A DNA stretch of 64,000 nucleotides from Antennarius striatus. Its lineage: Eukaryota; Chordata; Actinopteri; Lophiiformes; Antennariidae. Of the stretch, positions 1 through 23,867 are shown piece by piece; positions within the stretch are counted from its first letter, which is position 1; every line of letters starts with the position of its first letter. The stretch is taken from contig NC_090778.1 of assembly GCF_040054535.1 (NCBI RefSeq), forward strand, positions 11,247,501 through 11,311,500. Direction: 5' to 3'. A program made the translations under genes and the position numbers. Below the pieces are notes generated by a model. That model did not search any database. It saw nothing but the letters and a program-made list of their open reading frames with translations, and had not been told where the DNA came from.

Positions 1-63
1 ATGAAAGTAAAATATCTTCTGATCTTCTGAACAGCAGGATTTGACTGTTCAACTGAATGTAGC

Positions 64-64
<1 letters not shown>

Positions 65-153
<89 letters not shown>

Positions 154-186
154 TGTGTGTGTGTGTGTATGTGTGTGTGTGTGTGT
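65..186. repeat. (GT)n microsatellite
   Basis: About 60 GT units with two GTAT-type interruptions. It is the first of four long CA/GT tracts in the first 905 bases. Open frames across it (Cys-Val repeats) are artefacts of the dinucleotide. Confidence 0.98.
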
Positions 187-317
187 CAGAGAGAGAAAGA
201 GAGATCTTTATTGACTCCTTCATTAGCTGCTTTGTTAAACCTGAGTCCCGCTCAGCAGAACAGTTTACATGTCAGCATGTAATCTCAGAAATATTGTCAG
301 TGACACACCCCGCTGCC

Positions 318-420
<103 letters not shown>

Positions 421-494
421 TCTTACAGAAATATAATTGTATACTTCTAACCAGTTTGGGCAATTTTGTGATTTTGTGTGATAGATGAGCAAAA

Positions 495-642
<148 letters not shown>

Positions 643-785
643 TTCAGTGCATTTCAGAGGGTGGGTGCTCATAAATAAAGGCCATGCATTATTCAGGATT
701 GCTCCTCCAGCTAATGCCCTTTAATGTGCCCAAACAACCATAATGTACTCTGTTATCAAGGTGGCAAAGACCCCCTTTACAAATG

Positions 786-5631
<4,846 letters not shown>

Positions 5632-5981
5632 CATCCATCCATCCATCCATCCACCCATCCATCCACCCATCCATCCATCTGTTGGTAAATGAGACGATCA
5701 CAATCTCCTACCCACCTTGTGGGTCGAGGGTCTGCTAGAGCAGGGCGAGAGGTGAGATACACCCCAAATCAGTTCATCTTGGGGCTATACAAAACACAAA
5801 CACAGTCACATCTATGGACAACTTTGGTGTTACCAATTCACTGCATGTTTTTGGAGGCGGGACAGAGACACAGAACCCTTAAAGAACCCACACAGACACG
5901 GGCATAACATTCAAACTTCACACAGACAGGAATCAAAACCAGAACCCCCTTGCTTTGAGGCGACTGTGCCACCCTGCCGCC
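5632..5981 (-). mobile_element. SINE-like interspersed repeat, minus strand
   Basis: Read on the minus strand it starts GGCGGC and runs through a head typical of a very common teleost interspersed repeat: GGCGGCAC-type start, then TTGCATGTT/CTCC-type segments, ending in a (GGAT)n tail. The tail is the CATC tetranucleotide run at 5,636-5,678. It matches the plus-strand copy at 24,300-24,616 in order and motifs. It is degenerate and non-coding. The family name is not certain to me. Confidence 0.7.
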
Positions 5982-8900
5982 CTCCAACACATATCATCCT
6001 ACTGTAAATACATTCCATGTTCCATGTTTCCGCACACTGACTGTAGCCTCTATCTCACTAGCAGCTGCCAAAGACATACATCTTTAAAACTGGTTCAGAA
6101 AAGTTATTTATTTCTGTAAAGGTTAAATAATTTCCTAAAACAGCTCTCCACTAGGCATTTTATTGAACAGGAAAGTAATGCATTTTGACAGGACTATTTT
6201 CAGTGGTGGATTAATCCTCTCTGCATGCAACAGGACTGTGTTTGTGGGATTTAGTAAAAATAAACTACCGTGTGTCTATGGTAATGAAGGAAGACTTCAC
6301 ACAGATAAAACACTGTAGGTCACTGCTTTGCATTACTTCTGTACTTCTGTATATCAGGAGGTGAAGCAACTCTGGTTAAAAGAGTCAACTTATTGCTGGG
6401 TTTCCATCTGCTGCCAAGGGTTTCTTTTGGAAGTCTGATGCTAAAAACAAGGGAATATCCTCAAAGTTATTAAATCCAATAAAATCTGGGTTGTACAAAT
6501 ACAATATTTTTGGTTTTGCCTACTGATTGAATTGGCATCGACAATTTTTTCTTCTTATATAAGCTCAATTTCCAGAATATTGGTGCAAAGGGAGTGAGAT
6601 GCCTTTAGTCCATACCGTCAACAGATTCAAAGGGATAAACTGCAGGAAGGACCAACTCTCCAGGCTTCTGCCAAACAACCAGAAGAAGTGTAATTAAAAG
6701 CACAAAGCTGATAAAACCACATAAAAGACCTGATGGAAAAACATTCATGTACACTTCAAGCATTAAAAAACATTCACAGATTCCTCACAGCTGCACATGG
6801 ATTTGGTGCTTTTATTTTGAATGATTAATATTCGAGTTAATTTCAGTCAATGCTTTAAATTCTCCTTGTGCAAAATAGAAAGCTATTTCCAAACAATCAG
6901 CAGTTTTTTTTGAATGCAAATTGGATAAAAAGAAAATATAAAATCATCCAGATGGGTCGACATTCAAGTTAAAATCTTCAAGAGTACGAAACATATAATA
7001 ACCCTAATATTAGAGATTATGTGTAGAGGTTGTGTGTTTGTGTGTCTGAATGTGTGTGATTGTGGGGGTGGGAGATGAGCGACCAAATTAGAAGACCCCC
7101 ATCTCTGTGAACAAAGCCTCTCCTCCAGCTGAATGACGGAGCCTCCGTTGTCATAATTTTACTGTGGAGGGTGGCGAGGAGGTTTTCTTCTTCTTTCTCC
7201 CTCCAAAACAAAAAAGCTGACCCCCTGCTGTGTTTTTCTGTGGGGGGTGTACTTGTCGAGCCATCTTCCTCTCGCTCAGACCTCTGGGAGACGTTCAACC
7301 AGCTCACCCCCCAATCTTTCTCATCTCATTTCCCTCCCTCCAAGGCTGGAGTTAACTATCCCTCTGATCTGCTGATCTGATCACTTTCTCCAACAAAAAA
7401 AAATAAAACATTTCCTCTCCTTTTGGTCGTCTTCCCTTTGTGTTCAGGTCTCCTTCCCGTATCTCTCTCCTTCCTCTCTGACCCCGGCTGTAATCTCACT
7501 CCTCTTATCTGACGCTCCAACCCTCCTCTTCTTCTTACTACTTCTAGGAAAACACCACCTTTCCTTTTTCTCTTCTCTCCACATTTTCATTCTCGCCCTC
7601 AAAACAGCCAAACGATTTTTTAGCTCACTTGGGCCTGGGAGAAAACCCGGGGGGTTTGTGCTTTATGAGGCGACATCTCTGAATAAATAAGCATGGGTAA
7701 TTTGCTGCGAACCTGCAGCCCCTTATTTTTTTCCCGTCTTTTCACACAACCAGTTTATAGAGAGGAGATAAAGACACAATAAAATGGTGGGAGATCCTCT
7801 CAGTGGCTCATTATATGGTTGTCACTGAAGTTTTCTCACAGGGCTTTGTGACAGATTGCTCAACCCTGCTCGGCTCCGTTGTTTTCTTCTCAGGACAAAT
7901 TATCTATATTACATTCTGGATCCTCCAGTGGCTGAGTATTTGGATAAAACCGGGCCTCATTTAAGGAAGTAATGAACCGCCAATTGTAGCTGAACAAAGG
8001 CAGATTATCAAGAACAAATTTCAAACCTTGTCATACAGAACTAACGGCCAATAGCAGATACCACCGCACACACCTTCTCTTTTATAAAGATGACGCTATT
8101 TCTAAGCCATTTGCCACCAAACGAAGACATTTAATGCCATGAACTGGACTTGGCGTATCCAGTCCCATGCTTAATTCTCTTTGCTTCAAATACAAATAAA
8201 CACTTGCTCCTCCATTCATGGTAAGTGTGTGTGAGTGCCAGGTCAACTGTGAGCGTCAGATATTAATAATGCAGGATGGGAAGCAGCCCCCAAGACAACA
8301 AAACCATGCATGGCAACTTCAGGTCTCCCCTGTCCAATACATCACCTGGCAGACTAAGAGGAGACCTGGAGAGGAGAAGAGGTGGGGGACAACCAAATAA
8401 TCTTTTTAAATACCTGTTTGGATGCTTTATGATGGATAGGTCATTGACTGATTCATCACGCAGAAGTGTTCTGCTTCCACCTCTGGGACTCCAATGAGAG
8501 CCCACAGTCATTCTGGCCCAGAGTCAATTAATTTGTTCAATTCATCTAATGTGTAATAATGTGTATTTTAAACCCACTACTTAGCTAAAAAAAAGCCCAT
8601 TAACCTATTAATGTTAAAGATTTATATTGACTGTGTGCACATGCAAAGTGATTTGCTCATATAGTTATTAATGCACATAGAATTACGACCTTATGCTGCA
8701 GCTTCCTCTGTTCTAGGAACTTATAGCCTCGTTCAGCTCAATGTTTTGGTTTTCTAGCCCACAACGTAACTGCTTTGGTTCCATGTCGCTGCTTTTAGAG
8801 CCTTATTTTCAGCCAGAATCGGCAGATGGCTTCAGGAAAAAGGCCCTGAAAACTAAAACAAACGACAAAGTTAGCAGCGAGTATATGGAGCATTTAGCTG

Positions 8901-9380
8901 AGGATCAATCTTTATTGCAAACTTCAAGTGTTTCTCTTTCATTTGCTGGCTTCACAACCTCATGCAGAAAGCCAAAACCAATCGGAGTAGTGTTGTTAGA
9001 ATCTGTTCTTACATCACAGCAGAGAGACAGAAGGACTTTATAAAATTTTGTAACCAATGAATCCTCAATAAAACTACCTGGTTTTTAGCTCCTAGACATA
9101 TTCCAGTAGCTGCCAGGGCATTTTATCCCAAAATTTTTATAGCCTCTGCAATTCATTTTAAATGGTCTGTAGATGGTTGTTTTTTATTTTTTAACTTTCA
9201 AAATATGTTTATCCAGATGTTCTTTTATTGATTTTTATTGATTTGATCAGACTATTAATATTATTTATTGTAGATGTTTCTGTTTTGTCCTAATATGTCC
9301 AAGCTGCTCAAACAAATTGCTGCACCTGGTCGGGTTTATCAAGCTGAAATCTTCTTCAGACTTTCGTAGAGACGACTGAC
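5982..9380. other. Intergenic, possible conserved non-coding DNA
   Basis: No gene seen. At 7,600-8,200 the sequence is not obviously repetitive and has many short AT-rich homeobox-like and CAGCTG-like words, resembling vertebrate conserved non-coding DNA. This is an impression only. Multi-species alignment would decide it. Confidence 0.35.
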
Positions 9381-9399
9381 TTCACCACAGTGACTTCAA

Positions 9400-11075
9400 G
9401 TGGCCAAAAACTGTGCTGTAGGTGTGACAGAGGAGTTCAAGGTGGAGGTGGGACTGCATCAGGGATCAGCTCTGAGCCCCTTCTTGTTCGCTATCGTGAT
9501 GGACAGGCTGACAGACGAGGTTAGACAGGAATCTCCATGGACTATGATGTTTGCAGATGACATTGTAATCTGCAGTGAGAGCAGGGGACAGGTGGAGGAG
9601 AAGCTAGAGAGTTGGAGGTTTGTCCTGGAAAGGAGAGGAATGAAGGTTAGCCGCAGTAAGACAGAGTACATGTGTGTGAATGAGAGGGACCCAAGTGGAA
9701 GAGTGAGGTTACAGGGAGAAGAGATCGAGAAGGTGGAGGATTTTAAGTACTTAGGGTCAACAGTCCAGAGCAATGGAGAGTGTGGAAAAGAGGTGAAGAA
9801 GCGTGTACAGGCAGGATGGAACGGGTGGAGGAAAGTGTCAGGTGTGATGTGTGATAGAAGAGTTTCAGCTAAAATGAAAGGAAAGATGTACAAAACTGTG
9901 ATGAGACCAGCGATGTTCTTTGGTCTAGAGACAGTGGTTCTTAACCTTGTTGGAGGTACTGAACCCTGCCGGTTTCATTTGCTCACTCACCGAACCCTTC
10001 TTTAGTAAAAAAATTTTTTTTTTTCAAATTTAAGACATCAGTATATGTTTTACTGGTGTATTTATTGAATTGTGCATTGATATCAACTTTTTCAAAGAAC
10101 AAAACCAAGACAGTGCATGAACTGACATGAAATGACCTACCTGCAAATCAGTGTGACTTCTGCTGTTGTTATTGAGAGACCAGTTCAGACATGCGTGGCT
10201 TCACCTTGGCAAGTGCTACTCTGATGTCATTTTCACAGCGAAGTCTGTTTCTGTTGTTTTCCACACAGATTAAGGAAGTGTTCCTTCATTTTTGCCAGTG
10301 CGAGACTAGAGTTGCTCAATTTGACATTGCAAATCATGCAGAACGCTGACTCCCATCACGTTCCGTTATACAGTACATGTAAATTCATGTTGCACACATT
10401 CGTCCGACCTTTTTTTGCTCAAAATAGTTACTATTAATTAAAATATTAAGAAAGCAATCAGATGACGTACCATCATGACAGGCATAAATCAAATACTGAG
10501 TGCCCAAAATCCCATGTAGCACAGGTAGGCTAATCAATGTAACGTGATCACCTGCAGCCAGTGATGGCTAAGATGGGGGTGTGTCATCACGAATTGACAA
10601 GATGTGTCAAATGTACACAGTGATTCGTGAACGACACGATGTGTCAGGTGTTTTGTTTTGACCCTCGTCTCCACCGAACCCCTTATACCGACTCACCAAA
10701 CCCCTAGGGTTCGATCGAACCAAGGTTAAGAACCACTGGTCTAGAGACAGTGTCACTGAGGAAAAGACAGGAGACAGAGCTGGAGGTAGCAGAGATGAAG
10801 ATGCTGAGGTTCTCTCTGGGAGTGACCAGGAAGGATAGGATCAGGAATGAGTACATCAGAGGGACAGCACATGTTAGAGGTTTTGGAGATAAAGTCAGAG
10901 AGGCCAGACTGAGATGGTTTGGACATGTCCAGAGGAGAGATAGTGAATATATTGGTAGAAGGATGCTGAGTTTTGAACTACCAGGCAGGAGGCCTAGAGG
11001 AAGACCAAAGAGGAGGTTTATGGATGTAATGAGGGAAGACATGAAGGTAGTTGGTGTGAGAGAAGAGGAAAAGAA
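9400..11075 (+). mobile_element. RTE-like LINE reverse transcriptase, 5'-truncated, split by a hAT
   Basis: The open frame encodes the C-terminal half of a non-LTR reverse transcriptase. RT block B is visible as GLHQGSALSP and the catalytic block as MMFADDIVIC. Thumb and connection follow, ending in RWFGHVQRRD and RPRGRPKRRFMD. The endonuclease and first RT blocks are missing, so it is 5'-truncated and dead. A hAT-type element at 9,932-10,738 interrupts it. Element plus duplicated target is 816 bp, a multiple of three, and the flanks join in frame (LETV to SLRK). The 3' end is replaced by a (CA)n tract. RTE clade is inferred from memory of similar fish elements. Confidence 0.85.
9932..10738. 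mobile_element. Non-autonomous hAT-type DNA transposon nested in the LINE
   Basis: The left end CAGTGGTTCTTAACCTTG is mirrored exactly by CAAGGTTAAGAACCACTG at the right end, an 18-bp perfect terminal inverted repeat. The flanks carry a direct repeat, GTCTAGAGA, at 9,923-9,931 and 10,739-10,747. This fits the 8-bp target duplication of hAT elements, plus one base shared by chance or by end ambiguity. The 807-bp interior has no transposase frame. Position and perfect ends suggest a fairly young insertion. Confidence 0.88.
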
Positions 11076-11076
11076 G

Positions 11077-11178
<102 letters not shown>

Positions 11179-11939
11179 ACATATCCGTTTTCTTCCCCAC
11201 ATCAGTGGACTAATGTAAAAGTCCCTGTACTTTTCTTTCTGGAAAAACTCCCCTCTTTCTTTTCCTTCAGTAAGCTCCCAAAAGTTGGTGGGAAAGTTTC
11301 CAGCTAAAGTCAAGCTGAATGTGATCTTTATGTCATTGAGCTCTGATTGTCTGTTTGTAGAGACAAGGAGGCTGAGGAGGGGCGGTGGAGGTCGGGTCTG
11401 AGGAGGCGGAGCCAGCGGGGTCTCCAGGGCAGCAGCCAGAGGGATGCATCAGGTCGTGTTGTCAGCTAGGCTGGAGAACTGCCTGTGTGTCGTTCTCTGA
11501 CTATCTAGAAACATTTACTTGAGATATCTTCACATTGTTTGGTCCAAAACCTTCAGATTCTGTGTGACCATCATCGCCGGGATAATACAGTAAAGGTTTT
11601 TGTTCAGAAAGTAAAGTCATCCTGGACCTTAAATTAGATTATAATGAATCAAAACTCATAATGAGGATGTCGATAGTGGTATAGAGCTTTACTCAACTCT
11701 CATTGGCTGAAATGAGAGCTTTTACAGGAATACACCTATTTTGGCCAACACTTCGGTTTACAACAGGTAAATATTAGACCTGTAGTCGGGACTCAACTCC
11801 ACACGCATCTTGTTTGACTGTTCTGACTGTGGTCAGAACTTGACAGCAAAGTGAATTATCACAACTGTAAGTGGGACTAGGAAGGACAGAGTTAACCGGA
11901 GTCCACCTGTGGTCAGTTCAGTTGGTTGAGGGTAATTCA

Positions 11940-12970
11940 ATTTGAGGTCCCACAGGCGACAGTCGGAGCTCAAACCATGAAGACAGAATTGTCTGCAGAC
12001 CTCTGAGGATCGTCTTGAGGCAGAAATTAGGGAAAGGATTCAGAAATATTTCTGCTGCTTTCAAATCCCATTGAGAGCAGTGGCCTCCAGCAATCCTCTG
12101 AGGACAACTATCTCTGCAGCCTTCCTCTCATCAGGCTTGTATGGTAGAGGCCAGATAGAAGCCATTCCCATGTAAAAGAATCATGGCTGCCCACCTGGAA
12201 TTTGCCAAAAGGCACCTGAAGGACTCTCAGAACATGAAAAAGAAAATTCTCTGATCTGCTGAAACAAGGATTGAAGTCTTTGGTTTGGCGTCATGTTTGG
12301 AGGAAGCCAAGCACTGTTGGCCAACAACATCATTCCCACAGTGAAGCGTGGTGGTGGCAGCATCAGACTGGGGGTGTTTTTCAGCGGCAAGAACTGGGAG
12401 ACTAGTCAGGATTGAGGAAAAGATAATAGCAGCATAGTGTAGAGACAACTTGAATGAAAACTTTCTCTAGAGCACTTTTGATTTCAGATTGGGGCAACGG
12501 TTCATCTTTAAGCAGGACAACGGCTATAAGCACCAAGCCAAGATGTCAAAGGGGTGGCTTCAGGACATCTGTGGATGTCCTTGAGTGTCCTTGAGTGGCC
12601 CACACTTGAATCTGATCTGACATCTCTGGAGAAATCAGACCTGAAAATGGCCGCGCACCGACGCTGCTCATCCAACCTGATGGAGCTTGAGAGACGCTGC
12701 AAAAAGGTACGAGCGAAGCTGCATCATATTCAGAAAGAGTTGCTGCCACAGGCACATCAGCAAAGTATTGAGTAAAGGCTTTGAATGTTTTTGTACACAT
12801 GATATCTTAGTTGTTTTAATACATTTACAAAAAAACCAAAATCCCCTTTTCACATTGTCATTATGGGCTGTTTCGTGTACAATTTTGAATAAAATATTAA
12901 TTTATATAATTTTGCTCTAAGGCTACAACATAAAATGTGGAAAAAGTGAGCAGTGGTGAACACTTGATAC
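11940..12970 (+). pseudogene. Degenerate Tc1/mariner transposase relic
   Basis: The nucleotide sequence follows a vertebrate Tc1-family transposase, with frameshifts and an internal deletion. Recognisable in order are the N-terminal helix-turn-helix part (about 11,950-12,090), the AKRHLKDSQ segment (about 12,205), the GGGSI segment (about 12,350), the FQQDND-like segment (about 12,510), and the C-terminal HLWRDLK-like and NLMELER segments (about 12,620-12,690). The 3' end at about 12,900-12,970 resembles a Tc1 terminal repeat (AAAATGTGGAAAAAGTGA). The 5' inverted repeat was not found. Non-functional. Confidence 0.85.
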
Positions 12971-13111
12971 AGTGGTGTGAAGTTGCTTAAGATTAATGAA
13001 GCTTCAGAGTGAAGGCTGTTCACATCCCAGTACTTCATAGCATATCAGATATTAGCGAGTATCCACTACCTTGTAATTTAAAATCATATCATCTATGAAC
13101 CTGTATGCACA

Positions 13112-13297
<186 letters not shown>

Positions 13298-15978
13298 GAG
13301 AGCTTTGTTTTTTTGACATTCATTTTAATTTGTTTTCACTGGCTAAAAAATACATTTATTATCAAACTATTTCTTTTCGGGGTCAGGAGATTTTAAAATA
13401 CGTACAGCTAAATTATGGATGGAGCTCCATATCTTCTGTGCTGCCCTCTTGGTTTCACTTTGATGATGTAATTTGGACTGCTGAGTGTGTCGTGATGTTG
13501 TTTGTATGTAAATTAATGTTGTAATGATGATAACCTTCCTTTGTCTCTTTACTATTGTGCAGGTCTTTTTCAACAGCAGCAGGAAGCCTTACTTTATTGT
13601 GTTTCTTAATTTGATTGTTTTGCTCATTTTACCTTACAGCATTTTATACTATAGATAAGACGTGTGTTTTTATTTCCATTACTATTGTGATGATTCCTGA
13701 CAAATGAAGCGGAAACACCATTCTTTAACATTACCTTTTTTTTTTAAAAGTTATATAAGTACGATAAGAAAATATGTACAGCAGAAATGACTGTGAGCAA
13801 TACATTAGCCACCTTTTTACTTTTTAAAATCTAATTTCTTTTTGCATTCAAGATGAATTTTCTGCTTGTGTTATTCTCTTGTTCTGCTGCAGCAGTTTTA
13901 AAAAACAAACGGCACTCAAAGTTCTCCTGAATTACAAATGAGCAAAGCTCAAAGGGGAAAGGATTCGGAGTTTAGATTTGTTGGGACACGTACAATATTG
14001 GGATTGTTAGAATAGAATTGACCTTACTTAGTATTGGGGAGAATTGTACTTCTACTGGTATTACCCAACAAGGTTATGTTTGTAATATGACTGGGGCATT
14101 AATTACATACTTTAATACTGAACTATTAGGAGCCAATATGCATGTTGATAACCAGATAGCTAAATGTGTTCCATAATCTAAGTGTTACTGAGGTTTTCAG
14201 TAAATTGTGAGGGAGGTGATAGAATATTCAGATAATCTGTAATGGCATCATCCAATCTCCATTCTAGAGCCTGTGCTCGTTTAACAGATCTGTACTAAAC
14301 ATCTGTTCACCCTTCACACACAGATGAAGCCATTCTATGAACATGTGGTCACTGCTGGAGCTACCACTATCTCCATGTGTTGTCCACCATGACACTCGGC
14401 TCGCTTCTGATGCGGCACAAGGACAGACAGGATTCATTAGCCACCAATGAGTCGTTTAGCTGAACAGAGGCTGATTAGCCATCAGCTGCCAGCTGGAACA
14501 TCAAACCTTATTTTGTGGGCTCTTTGTGTCTGGGCTGAGGAACTAAGAGAAACAAATCCAATGAGAGGTTATGATTTCATTAAGATCTCTGCTTTGAGAG
14601 GGCTCCAATAGTTTGAACAGGCGTGAACCAGCTGCGGCACAAGAGAGACAATTTTTAGTGAAAGGAGACAGATGCTGTTTTTGTTTGGGGTTTTTTTTTT
14701 TTTAAATGAAAAACACATCAAATACGTGTTTACATTTTTAACTCTGCTTCAATGTTTTACAAAAGAAAATATACGTTAAACACTGTCGGTGAGTTGTTCT
14801 CTTGCAAAAAATATTCATCCCTCTGTTTTATGAAGCATCGAGATGCTGATGCTGATTTGCACAGGTCGTCTCTTCAGAGTTTGGCAGAATATCCAACTGG
14901 CCTAACCCTCCAAACTACAGACCATCTGTAAATGCAGCAGCCCAGGACTTCAAAGTCTTCTTCACTTGTAAGATCTCATTCCTGCTGTGCCTGCTTGTGA
15001 TTGGGTGCAGATGCTAAAAACTGTTTATGGTATACATTTGAACATCTCACAATACTGACATCAATGCAACTCTTTTGATTTGTATTAGACAATTTCTAAA
15101 CACATTTTATTTAATGATGGTTCTGCTATGTCAAGTTTCCCTGAAAGCCATGCAATACCCAGAACCCTGGAACTCAATCATTTAAGTGAAGTGCAATCAT
15201 TTTTAATTTATCAAATATTGTGGTGCTGTGGAAAAGACAAGGCATAGAAAATATTTTCAGAACATCCTGAACACATACAGGTGCTACAGAACTATTGAGT
15301 GGTACACCAGTGCACGGCACAGACAAATTCATTTCTGCTTTTCCTGGAATATTTGTAATTTTGTGAGATGTTTGAGTTGATGGTGATGAGTTTTGTTTCT
15401 ATCAAACTAATTAAATTGATCTGTAAGTAGAGCAGGACAGCATTCCTCATTTTGCATTCTCTGACCTCTAAAATTCAGTGCAGTCAAGGGGGCCAGGGGT
15501 TTGAATTCATTTTGTCAGATATTTATAGTGAACTGATTTGTTAAGTTGTGTTGAAAGGTATTGTTATTAATAGTAAGGTGACAAATTGCATTTTAAAACT
15601 GAGCATTTTTCCGCTTTGTTGCCGTGGCTTCAGTGGCTTGGGGGTAAATCTGCAGTATGTTGCCTGTGGTTTTTAACCAACTGCTGACTTGATGCATTTT
15701 AAATAAACCTTCAGTAGCAGGTTAATGCAAATTTGTGTGTCCACATGGACTGAAATCTCAGAGTCTCAGACTAATTACCTGCCACAAGAGCAGAAGGTAA
15801 ATGGCTACTAGGGAGAATAAAAAAGACTTTTTACTCATTTCACATGCCAACTTTGTTGAAGTGTCCTGGGACGGCAGGGCAGTGGACAAGTGGTAAATCA
15901 CCGTCTCCCACGATCAGTGAATCACATCCACAGGCAAAATTGACTTGTTGGTATGTGATATTGCTACATCCTATTTTC
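13298..15978. other. Intergenic, no gene seen
   Basis: AT-rich. A moderately GC-balanced, non-repetitive piece at 14,280-14,650 contains ATTAGCC and CAGCTG words and could be conserved non-coding DNA. No exon was supported. Confidence 0.45.
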
Positions 15979-16383
15979 ACATCCCTCTTCAAAGCGGGAT
16001 GTAAAACTAGTTTGTGTGTTCGTTCAACTGTTCGTCCGTTAGTCCACCAAATATCTTATCAACCTCTGCAGATAGAAAGATGAAACAAAAAAGCATATTA
16101 CTCGGACAGCAAAGGGGATGAAAATGAGATGATGACCTTGACCTTGAGAAAACTAGGTCAAGGTCAAATTTGAACTTTTATACACTCAAAAACTGGATAA
16201 GATAGAAAGAGAAGGGTGAAGGCCAGTGCGAGTAAGACCGTAGATCAAAGCTAGTGCTTTGATCTATGGAAGTAGGTCAGAGCACTAGCTTTGATCTTTG
16301 ACATATATGCAAGTATGTCAGGTTAAAATTTTGAATTCAGGGGTGTCGTGGGATGTTGCAGTCTGTGACTGCACTGGTTCTAG
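15979..16383 (+). mobile_element. Helitron-like non-autonomous repeat, copy 1
   Basis: It is about 80% alike by eye to 40,161-40,554. The 5' end has a stem-loop (CATCCC...GGGATG). The 3' end has a 6-bp hairpin GCAGTC-TGT-GACTGC at 16,358-16,372, then seven bases, then CTAG before T. That is the terminal hairpin plus CTRR signature of Helitrons. Inside are TGACCTTGACCTT (16,133) and AGGTCAAGGTCA (16,155), which are mutually inverted, and a perfect 16-bp inverted pair at 16,243-16,258 and 16,281-16,296. No coding sequence. The Helitron assignment is inference from the ends. Confidence 0.65.
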
Positions 16384-21591
<5,208 letters not shown>

Positions 21592-22116
21592 TGAGGTGCT
21601 GGGAGACAGTCATTTGCTCTGTGACTGTTTTATTCAGTCTCAGCCAAAAGAGGATTTGGGTAAACAGCATGTATATCTTCTCCCCCCACCCCCACCCCAC
21701 TGTCAATTCGCTTACATGTTGATGTCAGCATGGTCAGTATAATCCCCCTCTTAATGTACTGTAATACCCCCTCCTCCTCTGCTCTACTTTGGTGAGATAT
21801 TTAGAACACACACACACTAAAACTACACGACAACATGAGAGGACGCTGCAGTAGTTCAGCTGACAGGATGAACTTACCAGGGGCTGGATGGAACTCTGCA
21901 GGGTTTTAGACAAGATGACTTTCTGGCCCAGCACACACCTCTGGTACAGTTTGATTAATTTGAATTTAATCAGATTTTAGATTTAGGTTGTTTTCTTTTT
22001 AACAACGTCAGGTATTCAGAACAAAGCACAGATGAGGCCGATGTAAATACAAAGAATCAGAAAAACAATTGTATACGTATATTCGGACTCTGACCACCTG
22101 ATCTTGTCTGGAGTCT

Positions 22117-22276
22117 TGAAGACACCCAGGACAGTTTCTCACAAGAGCACATGAAAGACAATCAACCAATCACAATTCAGAGACACAAATTCACCTGCAT
22201 GCCTTCGGACAGTGAGAGGAAGCCGGAGAACCCAGATAGAACCCAAGCAGGCCCAGGGAGGACATGCTAACTCCAC
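22117..22276 (-). mobile_element. SINE-like repeat fragment, minus strand
   Basis: A degenerate piece of the same family as 5,632-5,981, lacking the head and the tetranucleotide tail. It is recognised from the order of segments such as GAGAACCCAGATAGAACCC and ACATGCTAACTCCACA. Confidence 0.6.
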
Positions 22277-22697
22277 AGAGGAGAGAGAAGGAAACAAAAA
22301 CCTTCTGGTTTTGTAACAGTAATTCCTCTGTAGATTTTATAAATATTTATTTAGTTCTCGAGATGAGAACTAAATAAATATCTCTAACATCACTGAGTAC
22401 AGCTCCAGTGACAAGTTGTTACGGCACAACAAGCTTAAAGGATTGAAAAGTTGGCAGATTCAACAGTTCATTTCCATCTGTGTGGAATTTGTGTAGCAGC
22501 GAACTGAATGGATGTTGAGTCACTTCATTTAATAGCTGATGACCGACTTCAAAGTCAGGCTAAAAGTTAAGAGTTTAAAAGAAAGATTGGAAGTTGAGCT
22601 GAAAGTTAGAGAATTGAAAGCCTCAGCCTTATTCCTTTTCACTGATGTTGAAAAGGAATAAGGTTAAGCAATACGTTTGATGAGTGTCAGTTAGGTT

Positions 22698-22699
<2 letters not shown>

Positions 22700-22745
<46 letters not shown>
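22700..22745. repeat. (CA)n microsatellite
   Basis: About 22 pure CA units. Confidence 0.97.
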
Positions 22746-22748
<3 letters not shown>

Positions 22749-23425
22749 CATCCAGTCGGAGGAGATCAGTTTCTCCTGTTGTAGTGAGACGACAGAGGAA
22801 TGAGACAGTGCATCAGTGAAAACTACAATGTGTATGTTGAGGACACACGACCCTGAACGTCATACATAATTCATACTGGTAGGTAGTAATGAGATGGAAG
22901 CACAGCGTGTTGAATGTCTCCTGTTTTTGTTAGGTTATTTTCTCTTTTATTGAGAAGTTGGTCTGATTTTTTTTTTTTTAATAATCACAAATGGGCCTCG
23001 ATTTACAATAATTTTATCCCATCATATTTCATTTGACTTTTCATCAAATTGAATGTGAGTAACTTTCCTTCCAATGATTAGTTGTAAGCTTATAAAAATT
23101 CTTTGTAAGCTTCACAGTCAGAACTAAAATAATGACATCTAGCCTCAACACCCCCCTCTGAAAATTCCTCTCCTCACTTAACATTAGCATCCTCAGCCAG
23201 CCTCCAGTCCTGGAGGATGCAGGCGAGTGTAAGGGCCAATATGACAGTTAATGATGTGTGGCTCACCAGGGGGATTGAGGCAAGTCTGCTGTTTGGGCCG
23301 GGGGACGCTACAGTCGGGTCACATAATGCATCCAAGACAGCTGGTGACACGAGTCCAGTCAGTCGTTCACACGATCCGTCGGTCGGGTCGTCCGCCCAGA
23401 TGTTTAGGTGTGATGGTTGGAGAGG

Positions 23426-23427
<2 letters not shown>

Positions 23428-23492
<65 letters not shown>
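23428..23492. repeat. (GT)n microsatellite
   Basis: About 32 GT units. Confidence 0.97.
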
Positions 23493-23493
<1 letters not shown>

Positions 23494-23745
23494 TGAGCAA
23501 GCGAGTAGGCTGCAGGTGTCTTGCACAGATCACAGGGCTGACAGGTACCACTGCTCATCTCCTCCCTGTTTTACACATCTGTCTGCCCAGCTGTGCGTCT
23601 GCTTCACCAGAATAACTCACCTTCAGTGCACATGTATAAGTGCACAAAACAAATTTAGCTCATTGCTTTGTGTGAACACTTTATTTTTTTTGGCTTTTCA
23701 TTCAATAACCCTCAGGGTAGTCCATTTAATAGAAGTCTATGGTGT

Positions 23746-23867
<122 letters not shown>

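Noticed and set aside
9459..9893. 144-codon minus-strand frame
   Set aside because: It is the antisense shadow of the LINE reverse-transcriptase frame.
12181..12920. Small frames on both strands as genes
   Set aside because: They fall inside the decayed Tc1 transposase. The true coding frame is broken by shifts and a deletion.
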